Assembly (NCBI GenBank): GCA_029237815.1
Contig: JAQZBP010000001.1
Location: 368,798-432,797 of the forward strand
Direction: 5' to 3'
Source of the DNA: Moraxellaceae bacterium
GTDB taxonomy: Bacteria; Pseudomonadota; Gammaproteobacteria; Pseudomonadales; Moraxellaceae
DNA length: 64,000 nt
In this document: positions 36,023-47,473 of the stretch, piece by piece
Layout of the letters: each line of letters begins with the position of its first letter
How positions within the stretch are numbered: position 1 is the stretch's first letter
The notes under the pieces: model-generated
Database searches by the model: none
The model's input: only the letters and a program-made list of their open reading frames with translations
Told to the model about the DNA's origin: nothing
Made by a program: the position numbers and the translations under genes

Positions 36023-36355
36023 TCACTTCACCAGGTAGTTTTCCAGCTTGCCGCCATTCTCGAGGACCTCTTGCAGCCACCTGGGTCGCTTGCCACGGCC
36101 CGACCAGGTCTGCGAGGGATCCTTGGGATTGCGGTACTTGTCCGCCACGATTTTCCGGCTGCCCGCCTTCTTGCCGCGGGCATTCCGCAAGCCGAGCAGG
36201 TCATGCACGGAGTAACCGGTCGAGGCGGCAATCCGCTCGATATCGGCACGCGCCTTCGCCACGGCCTCCTCGTGCCGTTGCTCGATCAGGGTATTGGCCT
36301 GCGCAATGACGTCCTCGAGTTCCGCAATGGAAAGGTTATTCAAATTAACGGCCAT
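36023..36355 (-). CDS. H-NS family nucleoid-associated protein
   Basis: A 110-residue DNA-binding protein that compacts DNA and silences AT-rich genes. The N-terminal half is a helical oligomerisation region (residues 1-50). The C-terminal DNA-binding motif KYRNPKDPSQTWSGRGKRPRWL contains the invariant TWSGRG-type loop, as in the Xanthomonas/Burkholderia branch of the family. GGAG lies upstream. The 180-nt promoter region is AT-rich compared with its surroundings, which fits autoregulation. Confidence 0.9.
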   Translation of the reverse strand: MAVNLNNLSIAELEDVIAQANTLIEQRHEEAVAKARADIERIAASTGYSVHDLLGLRNARGKKAGSRKIVADKYRNPKDPSQTWSGRGKRPRWLQEVLENGGKLENYLVK

Positions 36356-36536
36356 GTTTTATTCTCCGACTGCCCAATAGAAAAAATGACTCTAGGCCGT
36401 GGGTTTATTACAGACAATCGGCTTTCTGTGGTGTTCATTGCCGCGTAATTGGCGAAACTCGCGATCAAATTAAGCAGTTCGCATTAATGACCAGTCAGAT
36501 CCGCCGCAGGCAAGCGGCAATTCAAGAAGGGTTGGC

Positions 36537-37529
36537 ATGCACGTCCTGAAAAACCTGATTAATGACTGGTTCCTGCGCAGCATGGTGCTGGCATTGCTGA
36601 TCGCCTCATTTTTCCCGGATATCGGAAGAAGTGGCGGCCTGCTGCATCTTGAAGCCTTCATCGATGTCGGCATCGCGCTGGTGTTTTTCCTGCACGGCAT
36701 CGGCATTCCCACAGAGCAGCTCCGGGCAGGCCTTGCAAACTGGCGCCTGCATGTCGTGGTGCAGGCATTCACCTTTGCCGTATTCCCGCTGCTGTTTCTG
36801 GCGCTGCGCCCGGCACTCGCCACCTGGCTGCCGCCCATGCTGGTGCTCGGTTTTTTTTACCTCTGCGCGCTGCCGTCGACGATTACCTCGTCGGTCGCAC
36901 TGACCAGTGCCGCACGCGGCAACGTCCCTGCCGCGATATTCAATGCCACGGCCTCCAGCCTGATCGGCATCGTGCTGACGCCCTTCCTGGTCAGCCTCAT
37001 GGCGAGCACCTCCGGCGCACAGCTCTCCTATCGCGATGCCGTCGTGGATATCGCCAGCCTGCTCCTGCTGCCCTTCGTGATTGGCCAGCTACTGCATCCC
37101 TGGCTCGGTCCGCGCCTCGCGCCCTGGAAGCGATACACCAGCCTCTTCGACCGTGGCGTCGTCGTGCTGCTGGTTTTCGCCTCGTTCAGCGACTCCGTCG
37201 CCGCCGGCCTCTGGAGCCAGCACGGCCCGAGCCTGCTGCTGCTTACGCTGGGCGGTGTGGCGCTGCTAGTGGCTGTCGTGCTGGCGCTGACGACAGCGAC
37301 CGCGCGCCTGCTGGGATTCTCGCGTGAAGACGAAATCGTCGCCGTATTCTGCGGCTCCAAGAAAACCCTGGCCGCGGGCGTGCCCATGGCGAAAGTCCTG
37401 TTCGGCGCGCACCCGGGGCTCGGGCTAATCGTTCTGCCCATCATGTTCTATCACCAGCTCCAGCTGGTGGTCTGCGCGGCATTGGCGCAGCGTTATGCAC
37501 GACAGGCGTCGCCCCCTGACGCCAATTAA
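36537..37529 (+). CDS. Bile acid:sodium symporter-like transporter (YfeH type)
   Basis: A 330-residue inner-membrane protein with about ten helices (SBF-like family, PF13593). FFLHGIGIPTEQL near residue 50, the LCALPSTITSSVALTSAARGN crossover segment near 110-130 and CGSKKTLAAGVPMAKVLF near 270 are diagnostic and match E. coli YfeH. The substrate is not known; some relatives move organic anions. AAGGG precedes the ATG. Confidence 0.85.
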   Translation: MHVLKNLINDWFLRSMVLALLIASFFPDIGRSGGLLHLEAFIDVGIALVFFLHGIGIPTEQLRAGLANWRLHVVVQAFTFAVFPLLFLALRPALATWLPPMLVLGFFYLCALPSTITSSVALTSAARGNVPAAIFNATASSLIGIVLTPFLVSLMASTSGAQLSYRDAVVDIASLLLLPFVIGQLLHPWLGPRLAPWKRYTSLFDRGVVVLLVFASFSDSVAAGLWSQHGPSLLLLTLGGVALLVAVVLALTTATARLLGFSREDEIVAVFCGSKKTLAAGVPMAKVLFGAHPGLGLIVLPIMFYHQLQLVVCAALAQRYARQASPPDAN

Positions 37530-37560
37530 TGCAAAGGGCGCACTCTGGCGCCCGTTGCAT
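37529..37560. terminator. Bidirectional hairpin between the YfeH-like gene and fumC
   Basis: ATGCAAAGGGCGC (37529-37541) pairs with GCGCCCGTTGCAT (37548-37560) with a single mismatch and a 6-nt loop. It separates the two convergent genes but has no strong T run. Confidence 0.6.
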
Positions 37561-37580
37561 GTTCCACCAACCGCCCACGC

Positions 37581-38990
37581 CTATTTTCTTTCTGGCGCCA
37601 GCATGTCCTCCGGGCGCACCCAGCGGTCGAAATCCTCCGCACTGACATAACCCAGGGAAACTGCGGCCGCTTTCAAGGAACTGCTCTCGCGATACGCCTT
37701 GAGCGCAATCTCCGCCGCCTTTTCATAGCCGATATGCGGATTGAGCGCCGTCACCAACATCAACGAATTATCCAGATGCTCGCCAATACGAGTCCGGTTG
37801 GGCTCGATACCCCGTGCGCAATGGGCGTCGAATGCCGCGCAGGCGTCGCTCAACAGCCGAATGGACTCGAGCACGTTATGCAGGATGACGGGCTTGTAGA
37901 CATTCAACTGGAAATTGCCCTGCGAGCCGGCGAATGCCACGGCGTGGTCATTCCCGAAGACCTGCACCGCCACCATGGTCAGGGCCTCGCACTGCGTGGG
38001 ATTGATCTTGCCCGGCATGATGGAGGAGCCCGGCTCGTTTTCCGGAATCGTGATCTCGCCGATGCCGGCGCGCGGCCCGCTGGCATACCAGCGGATGTCG
38101 TTGCCGATCTTCATCAGGGCGCCGGCCAGGGTCCTGAGCGCGGCGCTGACATTGACCATCCCCTCGTGCGAGGACAGGGCCGCGAACTTGTTCGGCGCGG
38201 AAACGAAAAGATGGCCGGTACAGTGCGAAACCTGCGCCGCAATCGCGTCACCGAAGCGCGGATGCGCATTCAACCCGGTGCCGACCGCCGTGCCGCCGGT
38301 AGCCAGCTCGCACACGTCGGGCAACGCCCGGTGGATGCTGGCCAGCGCAAGCTCGAGCTGGGCCACCCAGCCCGACATGACCTGGCCCAGTGTCACTGGC
38401 GTCGCGTCCTGCAGGTGGGTGCGGCCGACCATCACCACGCCGGCAAACTCGCGCGACTTGCGGCTGAGGGTGTCACGCAGGCCGCTGACGGCCGGCAGTA
38501 ACGCTTCCGCCAGCAGCGAGGCCGTGGCGATATGCATCACCGCGGGGAACACGTCATTGGAAGACTGGCCGCGATTGACGTCATCGTTGGGATGAATGGG
38601 CTGCTTGGAACCGACCGTGCCGCCCGCCATCTGGATGGCGCGGTTGGCGATGACCTCGTTGGCGTTCATGTTGCTCTGCGTGCCCGAGCCGGTCTGGAAC
38701 ACCACCAGCGGGAATTCCGCGTCCCACTTGCCGTCGACGACTTCCTGCGCCGCCGCCACGATGAGCCCGACCTTCTCGCGCGGCAGTTCGCCCAGCTCGC
38801 CGTTCGCCAGCGCCGCGCATTTCTTCAGGATGCCGAAAGCGCGAATCACCGGTCGCTCCCAGCGGAAGCGGTTCACGCCGATCGGGAAGAAATGCAGCGA
38901 GCGTTGCGTCTGCGCGCCCCAGAGCCGGTCGGCAGGTACTTCCACCGGGCCCAGGGCATCCTTCTCCACACGTACACCGCTGTTTGCCAT
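37581..38990 (-). CDS. fumC: Class II fumarate hydratase
   Basis: Iron-independent fumarase of the TCA cycle, converting fumarate to L-malate. The product has 469 residues (E. coli FumC 467). The fumarase/aspartase signature [11 protein letters not shown] is present near residue 325, with [13 protein letters not shown] near 103, the substrate-site [14 protein letters not shown] near 135 and [10 protein letters not shown] near 190. The ATG at 38990 has GGAGGAG upstream. Confidence 0.95.
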   Translation of the reverse strand: MANSGVRVEKDALGPVEVPADRLWGAQTQRSLHFFPIGVNRFRWERPVIRAFGILKKCAALANGELGELPREKVGLIVAAAQEVVDGKWDAEFPLVVFQTGSGTQSNMNANEVIANRAIQMAGGTVGSKQPIHPNDDVNRGQSSNDVFPAVMHIATASLLAEALLPAVSGLRDTLSRKSREFAGVVMVGRTHLQDATPVTLGQVMSGWVAQLELALASIHRALPDVCELATGGTAVGTGLNAHPRFGDAIAAQVSHCTGHLFVSAPNKFAALSSHEGMVNVSAALRTLAGALMKIGNDIRWYASGPRAGIGEITIPENEPGSSIMPGKINPTQCEALTMVAVQVFGNDHAVAFAGSQGNFQLNVYKPVILHNVLESIRLLSDACAAFDAHCARGIEPNRTRIGEHLDNSLMLVTALNPHIGYEKAAEIALKAYRESSSLKAAAVSLGYVSAEDFDRWVRPEDMLAPERK

Positions 38991-39178
38991 AGCGTTCTCC
39001 TCCGTTCCCGATGAGCATGGTTCACAGCCCCTGGAATGCCAGCGCCGGCAGACAGGGAGCAGCTTTGCCTTCCAGAGGGTCGGCCGATGGCGTCGAACTC
39101 TGCCGACAGGCCTCACCACCAGTATCGGATCGCCACAGGCCCCTGCAGCAGGAATCCACCCTGCCAGGCCCGAAATGA

Positions 39179-39204
39179 AAAAAGCCGGCAGAAGCCGGCT
39201 TTTT
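39179..39204. terminator. Terminator downstream of ssb
   Basis: AAAAAGCCGGC / GCCGGCTTTTT with an AGAA loop lies 15 nt past the ssb stop on the minus strand. Confidence 0.9.
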
Positions 39205-39218
39205 GCTGAGTCGCAGAC

Positions 39219-39773
39219 TCAGAAGGGGATGTCGTCGTCGAAGTCGTCGGCCGGCGCTGCCGGGCGGCCCTGGTTCGCGGCCGGGGCAGGCGCCTGACGC
39301 TGCGGGGCGCCGCGCGCCGGCTGCGGTGCCGCGCTCTGGTCGAACTCTTCGTACGTGGGGAAGCTGCCGCCGCCGGCGAAGTCGCCGCCCTGCTCAAAAC
39401 CACCACCCTGGGCACTGCCACCACCGCCGCCCTGGCCACGCGAATCCAGCATCTGCATGGTGTTCGCCTTGATCTCGGTGCTGTAGCGGTCCTGCCCGGT
39501 AGCCTTGTCCTGCCACTTGCGGGTGTGCAGGGAGCCTTCCACATAAACCTTGGAGCCCTTCTTCAGGTACTCGCCGGCAATTTCAGCCAGCTTTCCGTAG
39601 AACACCACGCGGTGCCATTCGGTCTGCTCCTGCTGCTGCCCGGTGTTCTTGTCGCGCCAGGCTTCGCTGGTGGCGATGGTGACGTTGGCGACCGCGCCGC
39701 CGGACGGCAGGTAGCGAACTTCGGGATCTCGTCCCAGATTGCCGACCAGGATCACCTTGTTGACGCCGCGCAT
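39219..39773 (-). CDS. ssb: Single-stranded DNA-binding protein
   Basis: Binds and protects single-stranded DNA in replication and repair. The product has 184 residues. The OB fold is at about 1-112 ([18 protein letters not shown], then [19 protein letters not shown]). A Gly/Gln/Pro-rich linker leads to the acidic tip DDFDDDIPF, which docks partner proteins. GAGAGAGG precedes the ATG. Its position near uvrA is conserved in many gammaproteobacteria. Confidence 0.96.
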   Translation of the reverse strand: MRGVNKVILVGNLGRDPEVRYLPSGGAVANVTIATSEAWRDKNTGQQQEQTEWHRVVFYGKLAEIAGEYLKKGSKVYVEGSLHTRKWQDKATGQDRYSTEIKANTMQMLDSRGQGGGGGSAQGGGFEQGGDFAGGGSFPTYEEFDQSAAPQPARGAPQRQAPAPAANQGRPAAPADDFDDDIPF

Positions 39774-39907
39774 AATGTAAACCTCTCTCTCGTTACGTAT
39801 CCGTTGTTCATGCGGTTCCGGGACGTCCTCGCGACGCCCGGAGCCAGAACTTTATCCCAAGCTCGCAGGACCGGCTATGGTCAAAAAGCAGCGCCGACGA
39901 CTCCGGC

Positions 39908-41278
39908 TCAGGCCGCCACCGCCGTCGCGGGAAAGGCCCGCAGCGCCTCCTCGTCGAGCAGCTTCTTGTCCACTTTCAGGTAGGCCACCCGCTCTTCCAC
40001 CACCACCACCACGTCCTGTACGCCGGCGACGGCGCGCAGGCGCTCGGCCACCGCCGGCGCCTCTTCGGCGGTGAGGTGCTCGAAGTTCAGCATCACGCTG
40101 TTGAGGAAGGGCGGCGGCGCCATGCCGCTGGCGACCAAGAGCCACAGCGCCGCCAGCGCCGCCAGCACCAGGAACAGGTAGCCGAAGCTCAGGTGTCCGC
40201 TCAGGGCGCCACCCAAGGGCCCCCCAACGAAGGCGCCCAGGAACTGGCTGGTGGAATAGATGCCCATGGCCGTACCCTTGCTGCCGGGCGGACAGACCTT
40301 GCTCACCAGCGAAGGCAGCAGCGCTTCCAGCAGGTTGAAGCCGACGAAGAACAACACAAGGCCGGCAACCAGCTGCGTCAGCGTGGAATGGAAGGCCGAC
40401 AGCCAGAGCAGGCTGGACAGCAATATCGCAATCGCCCCCACGAACACGCCCTTCATGAGGCGCTTCTTCTCGGCCACGATGATGCCCGGCAGGATGGCGA
40501 CGAAGGACCCGAACAGGACCGGCAGGTAGACCCAGCCGTGCTGCCGGGTATCGAGGCCGGCGCGCTCTGTCAGCAGCACCGGTATCGACATGAAGAAGGC
40601 CGCCATCACCAGGTGCAGCGAAAAGATGCCCCAGTTCAGGCGCAACAACTCCCGGTGCGCCAGCGACTCCCGGAACTGCTGCCAGTAGCTGGCCGGCGTC
40701 TGCTTTACCGAGGTCACGGGGTCCGGTACCAGCCAGTAGCACACCGCCATGCCGGCCAGACCCATGATCGTGGTCGACCAGAAGAGGCCGGAGAGCCCGA
40801 AGTAGCCCGCCAGCAGCGGGCCGCTGACAAATGCCAGGCCGAACGACAGGCCGATGCTCATCCCGATGGCCGCCATCGCCTTGGTCCGCTGCTCGATGCG
40901 GGTGAGGTCCGCCAGCAGCGCCATCACGACGCCGGAAATGGCGCCCGCACCCTGTATGCCGCGCCCGGCGATCACCCCCCAGATGGAGTCCGAGAGCGCG
41001 GCGATGACACCCCCCACCGCGAACAGGAACATGCCGAAGATGACGAGGCGCTTGCGACCGACATGGTCGGAGAGCTGGGACAGCGGAATCTGCAGCAGGG
41101 CCTGGGCCAGCGCATAAATACCGACGGCCAGCCCGATCAGGAAGGGCGTCGCGCCCGCCAGCGCCTGCCCGTAGATGGCGAACACCGGCATGATCATGAA
41201 CAGGCCGATCATGCGCAGGGAGAAAAGGCTGGCCAGGGTGGCAACGGCACGGCGTTCGCCGGCGGTCATGGCATTCAT
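39908..41278 (-). CDS. YajR-like MFS transporter with C-terminal ferredoxin-like domain
   Basis: A 456-residue, 12-helix major facilitator transporter. The MFS signature region LSQLSDHVGRKRLVI lies after helix two. The last 65 or so residues (from MLNFEHLTAEEAPAVAE) form a small alpha/beta domain with an HMA-like pattern, as in E. coli YajR, whose YAM domain has this position. The substrate is unknown; YajR is a proton-driven drug-like exporter. The start is uncertain among ATGs 41290, 41278 and 41269. It lies between ssb and uvrA, as in Pseudomonas. Confidence 0.87.
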   Translation of the reverse strand: MNAMTAGERRAVATLASLFSLRMIGLFMIMPVFAIYGQALAGATPFLIGLAVGIYALAQALLQIPLSQLSDHVGRKRLVIFGMFLFAVGGVIAALSDSIWGVIAGRGIQGAGAISGVVMALLADLTRIEQRTKAMAAIGMSIGLSFGLAFVSGPLLAGYFGLSGLFWSTTIMGLAGMAVCYWLVPDPVTSVKQTPASYWQQFRESLAHRELLRLNWGIFSLHLVMAAFFMSIPVLLTERAGLDTRQHGWVYLPVLFGSFVAILPGIIVAEKKRLMKGVFVGAIAILLSSLLWLSAFHSTLTQLVAGLVLFFVGFNLLEALLPSLVSKVCPPGSKGTAMGIYSTSQFLGAFVGGPLGGALSGHLSFGYLFLVLAALAALWLLVASGMAPPPFLNSVMLNFEHLTAEEAPAVAERLRAVAGVQDVVVVVEERVAYLKVDKKLLDEEALRAFPATAVAA

Positions 41279-41481
41279 GCGGGAACTCATCGGGGAGCGG
41301 ACAGTCCGGACCGTACAGCCCGGGCGGCGCATTCTAGCAGCAGCGGCTAGGCTGCACAGACTCCGATTATTGCAGCTGTAAAGGTGACGTCGCATGCGGC
41401 CGGCACGGCCTTTCTCTTATACTCAGCCGTTTGTTCTCCACCGGCCTCGCCGCCCGCCCGGCGACCGCCTCGAGGTTCTCC

Positions 41482-44310
<2,829 letters not shown>

Positions 44311-44438
44311 CATCGCTGTCTCCATAACTACAAGCCTTACAGCTTCCCTGTTCAGCGTAACAGAGGGGGCACTGACGTAAGGCGAGGCCTGGGCAAAGCT
44401 TGCGACTACATCAATACAGCCACATGGAGGCGCTGTTT

Positions 44439-44807
44439 ATGTCACTCGTCAAGAAATCCAGTCTTGCCGTCTTGGTCATCGCACTTGGCGCCGGGCTGGC
44501 CGGATGCAACCGTGAGGAAGGTGGCGGCGGAGCCGGTGGCAGCAGCCCGGAATCCTCGCAATCGCAACCGCAGCAGGGCGGCTCTGACAGCACAATGCCT
44601 CCCGCCGACCCGGGTGCCGGCACTGGTGCGCCCCCTGACAGCTCGTCGGGCGCCGGTGGTGCTGCCACCGGCACAGACAGCTCTACTGGAGCTGGCGGAA
44701 CCAGTTCCGGCGGCTCGCCGGAGGGCTCCAGCTCGACGTCTGGTGGAGCTGCTGGTGGCGGTACGGGAGGCGGCGCAACTCCCGGGGCCGGCGGAACGAC
44801 TCGCTGA
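44439..44807 (+). CDS. Gly/Ser-rich predicted lipoprotein
   Basis: A 122-residue exported protein. The signal peptide ends in a lipobox, LAGC, with the lipid-bearing Cys at residue 23. The mature part is almost entirely Gly, Ser, Thr, Ala and Pro with a short Gln stretch, and lacks any fold signature, so it is probably an extended, disordered surface or periplasmic linker. GGAGG precedes the ATG at 44439. Codon bias is normal for the region. It is the first gene of the accessory island after uvrA. Confidence 0.7.
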   Translation: MSLVKKSSLAVLVIALGAGLAGCNREEGGGGAGGSSPESSQSQPQQGGSDSTMPPADPGAGTGAPPDSSSGAGGAATGTDSSTGAGGTSSGGSPEGSSSTSGGAAGGGTGGGATPGAGGTTR

Positions 44808-44821
44808 GCGCTCCACGTCAG

Positions 44822-44850
44822 AAAAAAACCGGGCATTGCCCGGTTTTTTT
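44822..44850 (+). terminator. Terminator after the lipoprotein gene
   Basis: Seven A, CCGGGC, an ATT loop, GCCCGG and seven T form a perfect 13-bp stem 15 nt past the stop codon. Confidence 0.93.
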
Positions 44851-44918
44851 ATTCCCGCGATGCGAGTCGCGGCGGCCCGTGCCAGAATGCACCCGATGCC
44901 CACTAGACCAGATTGCCG

Positions 44919-45698
44919 ATGGAAATCATCCGCTCCCGTCAGAACCCGCTCATAAAGCAGCTCATCAAACTCGCAGACAGCCGTCGCGAGCGCCTCAAGC
45001 AACGCCAGACCCTTCTTTTCGGCACCCACCTGATCGAGTCGGCTCTTGCCGCAGGCCGCCCGATTGCTCGCCTGCTGGTATGTGAGGGGAAGGAGTCTGA
45101 TCCGGAAATTGCATCCATAACGCAACGCGCCCATCAGCAACCGACCGTGCTGGACCGTGAGCTCTTCAGTGAAATTGAGCAGAGCCCCAGCACTGTGGGC
45201 CTCATGGCACTCTTTGACTTTCCGCCACCCCCACTCCCCGTGAAGGAAGGGTTCTGTCTTCTACTGGAAGGCGTGCAAGATCCCGGAAACGTCGGCTCGA
45301 TCCTTCGTACCGCAGCGGCAGCCGGCGTCGATCAGGTTTGGCTGACGCCCGGTTGCGCCGACGCTTGGTCGCCAAAGGTGCTTCGCGCAGGGATGGGAGC
45401 GCACTTCCTGCTTCCAATTATCGAGAGGGCCTCCTTGGAAGCGGTGTTGCCCGGCTTCCGTGGAGCGATAGCTGCCACCACTCTGGATCAGGCGAGTTCA
45501 ATATTCGACACCAACCTTGCCGGCAGCCTTGTGATTGCCTTTGGAAATGAGGGCGGCGGCTTATCAGCCGACTTGCTTGCACGGGCAAATTTACGCATCC
45601 AGATACCAATGACGCGCCAGGTTGAGTCGCTCAACGTGGGCGCGGCGGTCGCTATTTGTGTATTTGAGCGGCACAGGCAATCGCTGTCGCAGAAGTAA
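44919..45698 (+). CDS. TrmH/SpoU-family RNA 2'-O-methyltransferase
   Basis: A 259-residue knotted (SPOUT) methyltransferase acting on tRNA or rRNA ribose. The N-terminal substrate-binding domain has TLLFGTHLIESALAAGRPI. The SpoU motifs are LLEGVQDPGNVGSILRTAAAAGVD (motif 1, near 115), IAFGNEGGGLS (motif 2, near 205) and the C-terminal IPMTRQVESLNVGAAVAI (motif 3). The target RNA cannot be told; it resembles the TsnR/RlmB-like group. The ATG at 44919 is preferred over a TTG two codons earlier. Confidence 0.85.
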   Translation: MEIIRSRQNPLIKQLIKLADSRRERLKQRQTLLFGTHLIESALAAGRPIARLLVCEGKESDPEIASITQRAHQQPTVLDRELFSEIEQSPSTVGLMALFDFPPPPLPVKEGFCLLLEGVQDPGNVGSILRTAAAAGVDQVWLTPGCADAWSPKVLRAGMGAHFLLPIIERASLEAVLPGFRGAIAATTLDQASSIFDTNLAGSLVIAFGNEGGGLSADLLARANLRIQIPMTRQVESLNVGAAVAICVFERHRQSLSQK

Positions 45699-45932
45699 AT
45701 TCATGCCTTCAGGATGGCCAGGGCTCATTTCGAAGAAGAGAAGCCTGCTGCCTATCGGACCCCACGAGTTACACACCCATCCACTTACTAAAGTACATGT
45801 GCCTCTAGATTAATGGCACAAACCTCGCCATAACTTTCTTCTGCTACTTCTGCATCGCGCACAAATTGTGCCGCATCCCACTACAGATCTGGACAGGCCC
45901 TTGGCGGACTTACACAGGTCCCGACTTGCCGC

Positions 45933-46133
45933 TCAACCCGCTGCATTTCCCATCCCTAGCAGCCCCAGCGCTACTCGCAGTACGCCGAACACCAACGAGC
46001 CGCAGATGAGCATCATCACGGCAATCCACCGCCAGCGAGGCACATCAGGTCGCCGGGAGGGAGCTTGCAGGCCCGGAAGGCTCGCATTACTGCCAATGCC
46101 GCTCTGACCTTCCCCCTGAAACCGTACTCGCAT
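45933..46133 (-). CDS. Small single-helix membrane protein (66 aa) of the glycosyltransferase operon
   Basis: A 66-codon frame. The N-terminal half is polar (FQGEGQSGIGSN, then PSRRPDVPRWRW), followed by one membrane helix (about residues 34-58, IAVMMLICGSLVFGVLRVALGL) and a short tail. The ATG at 46133 has GGGAG upstream at good distance, 46 nt after the glycosyltransferase stop on the same strand. The W/R-rich entry to the helix resembles the start of membrane-fusion proteins in exopolysaccharide systems, so it could be a truncated partner or a genuine small subunit. Confidence 0.5.
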   Translation of the reverse strand: MRVRFQGEGQSGIGSNASLPGLQAPSRRPDVPRWRWIAVMMLICGSLVFGVLRVALGLLGMGNAAG

Positions 46134-46179
46134 GATCAAACTCCCAACGCATGTCCAGTAAATAAGTTAACCGGGCTAG

Positions 46180-47445
46180 TCAGAACTTACCCTTCTTCAG
46201 CACCCACCACGGCGCCATGCTGGAGTCGAGATGCGACCTCAACAAAATGCTATGCAGAACAGCAGCGGCACTCCATAAGCGCATGAGGAAGAAGAAAACG
46301 GGATACACCAGCAAAATCCTCCACTGAGCAGCATCTTGTTCCGGCCTCTCACTCACCAATGCCAGATTCATAAAGAAGATCATCGTGAATGAACCGAAGT
46401 AAAGCAGATACGACAAGCACAAAACCCGCAATACGTGGGAGGAATCTGCAAGCATGAGTAAAACAATAACTGCAACAAGCATTATCAGCGGCATTAGCAA
46501 CTGGTAAATGCCGCCGTACCAGACCGCAAAAATGAGATTTTTCCAACCCATTATTGAGGGCCGAAGGGCGACGGCATGCTTTCTCAAGTATAGGTAAAGC
46601 GGGTCCCCCTCCCACCTCAACCGCTGCTTCAGAAAATCCACCCAACTTTCCGGCACGTCAGTCTGGCTGATCACATGCGGATCTGAACTCATGTATTTCC
46701 TCGGATACCTTCCAGAATACTTCCTGATCCGCAGCGCCAGATCAACATCCTCGGCCGTGCCCGTGTCCCATCCACCGATGGCCTTGAGAAAGTCAGCCCT
46801 GAATATCCCGTGCGCACCCGGAATATTATTAACAAGGTTGAACGCGCCAAGTCCGGCACGGACAAATTGCCTCAATACCAGGTAATCCAGTGCCTGCAAC
46901 CGCGTCAGCAAATTTGCCCCCGCATTCCTGACACGCAAGGTGCCGGCGAGTGCCACCATATCTGGAGCTTGGAAACGCCTGACCGCTCGCCGCACCATAT
47001 CCCGATCGAAGGAAGTGTCCCCGTCAAGCGCCATGACAATCTCACCACTTGCCACCGCGAGGCCCGCGTTCAAGCTGGAAGCCCTGCCGCCGCGTGACCA
47101 CTTGGCAATTACTTTTAACCTACGATCAGGTCGAATAACCGGACCACAACCACACTCACGGGCTGCCGCCAGGGTTCCATGGTTGACTGCCGCTCCGTCG
47201 ATGATAGGAAGTATCTCAATGACACCAGGGTAATCCTGCTCAGCGAGGCTTTGAATGGTACGCGCTACACCGGCCCCCTCGTTGTAGCAAGTGATAATGC
47301 AGCTGACCACGGGCAGACATTCCAAATCCTTTTCCGCGCTCACTCCTGACGTCCCACGAAAAGAAAATCGGATCACCCCCGCCGCCGAGAATGCGAAGTA
47401 GCATATCTCCAGGAGAATCATAAGGGTGATGAGGTCGCCTGCCAT
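46180..47445 (-). CDS. Processive family-2 glycosyltransferase, PgaC/IcaA-like
   Basis: A 421-residue inner-membrane polysaccharide synthase. An N-terminal helix (about 6-24) precedes a GT2 domain with CIITCYNEGAG near 52, the nucleotide-sugar DGD motif (ALDGDTSF near 139), the catalytic TAEDVDL motif near 230 and QRLRW near 269. Four or more helices follow from about 305. This pattern is that of beta-glycan polymerases such as PgaC, IcaA and HmsR. The polymer is unknown. It lies 28 nt after the zinc-ribbon gene, so the two are co-transcribed. The stretch is visibly AT-richer (46441-46500 has 24 G/C of 60). Confidence 0.85.
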   Translation of the reverse strand: MAGDLITLMILLEICYFAFSAAGVIRFSFRGTSGVSAEKDLECLPVVSCIITCYNEGAGVARTIQSLAEQDYPGVIEILPIIDGAAVNHGTLAAARECGCGPVIRPDRRLKVIAKWSRGGRASSLNAGLAVASGEIVMALDGDTSFDRDMVRRAVRRFQAPDMVALAGTLRVRNAGANLLTRLQALDYLVLRQFVRAGLGAFNLVNNIPGAHGIFRADFLKAIGGWDTGTAEDVDLALRIRKYSGRYPRKYMSSDPHVISQTDVPESWVDFLKQRLRWEGDPLYLYLRKHAVALRPSIMGWKNLIFAVWYGGIYQLLMPLIMLVAVIVLLMLADSSHVLRVLCLSYLLYFGSFTMIFFMNLALVSERPEQDAAQWRILLVYPVFFFLMRLWSAAAVLHSILLRSHLDSSMAPWWVLKKGKF

Positions 47446-47473
47446 GGAGGGAGCCCTCTATTCCTCGCCTCGA

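Noticed and set aside
36482..36571. Direct repeat of ATTAATGAC beside the hns promoter and within the transporter start
   Set aside because: Short, imperfect and partly inside coding sequence; probably chance.
39774..41481. LexA (SOS) box upstream of uvrA or ssb
   Set aside because: No CTGT-N8-ACAG pattern or close variant seen in either upstream region, although these genes are SOS-controlled in E. coli.
45857..45869. Palindrome GCACAAATTGTGC downstream of the 66-aa gene
   Set aside because: Looks like a possible operator, but it is not placed before any gene on a suitable strand, so no function is claimed.
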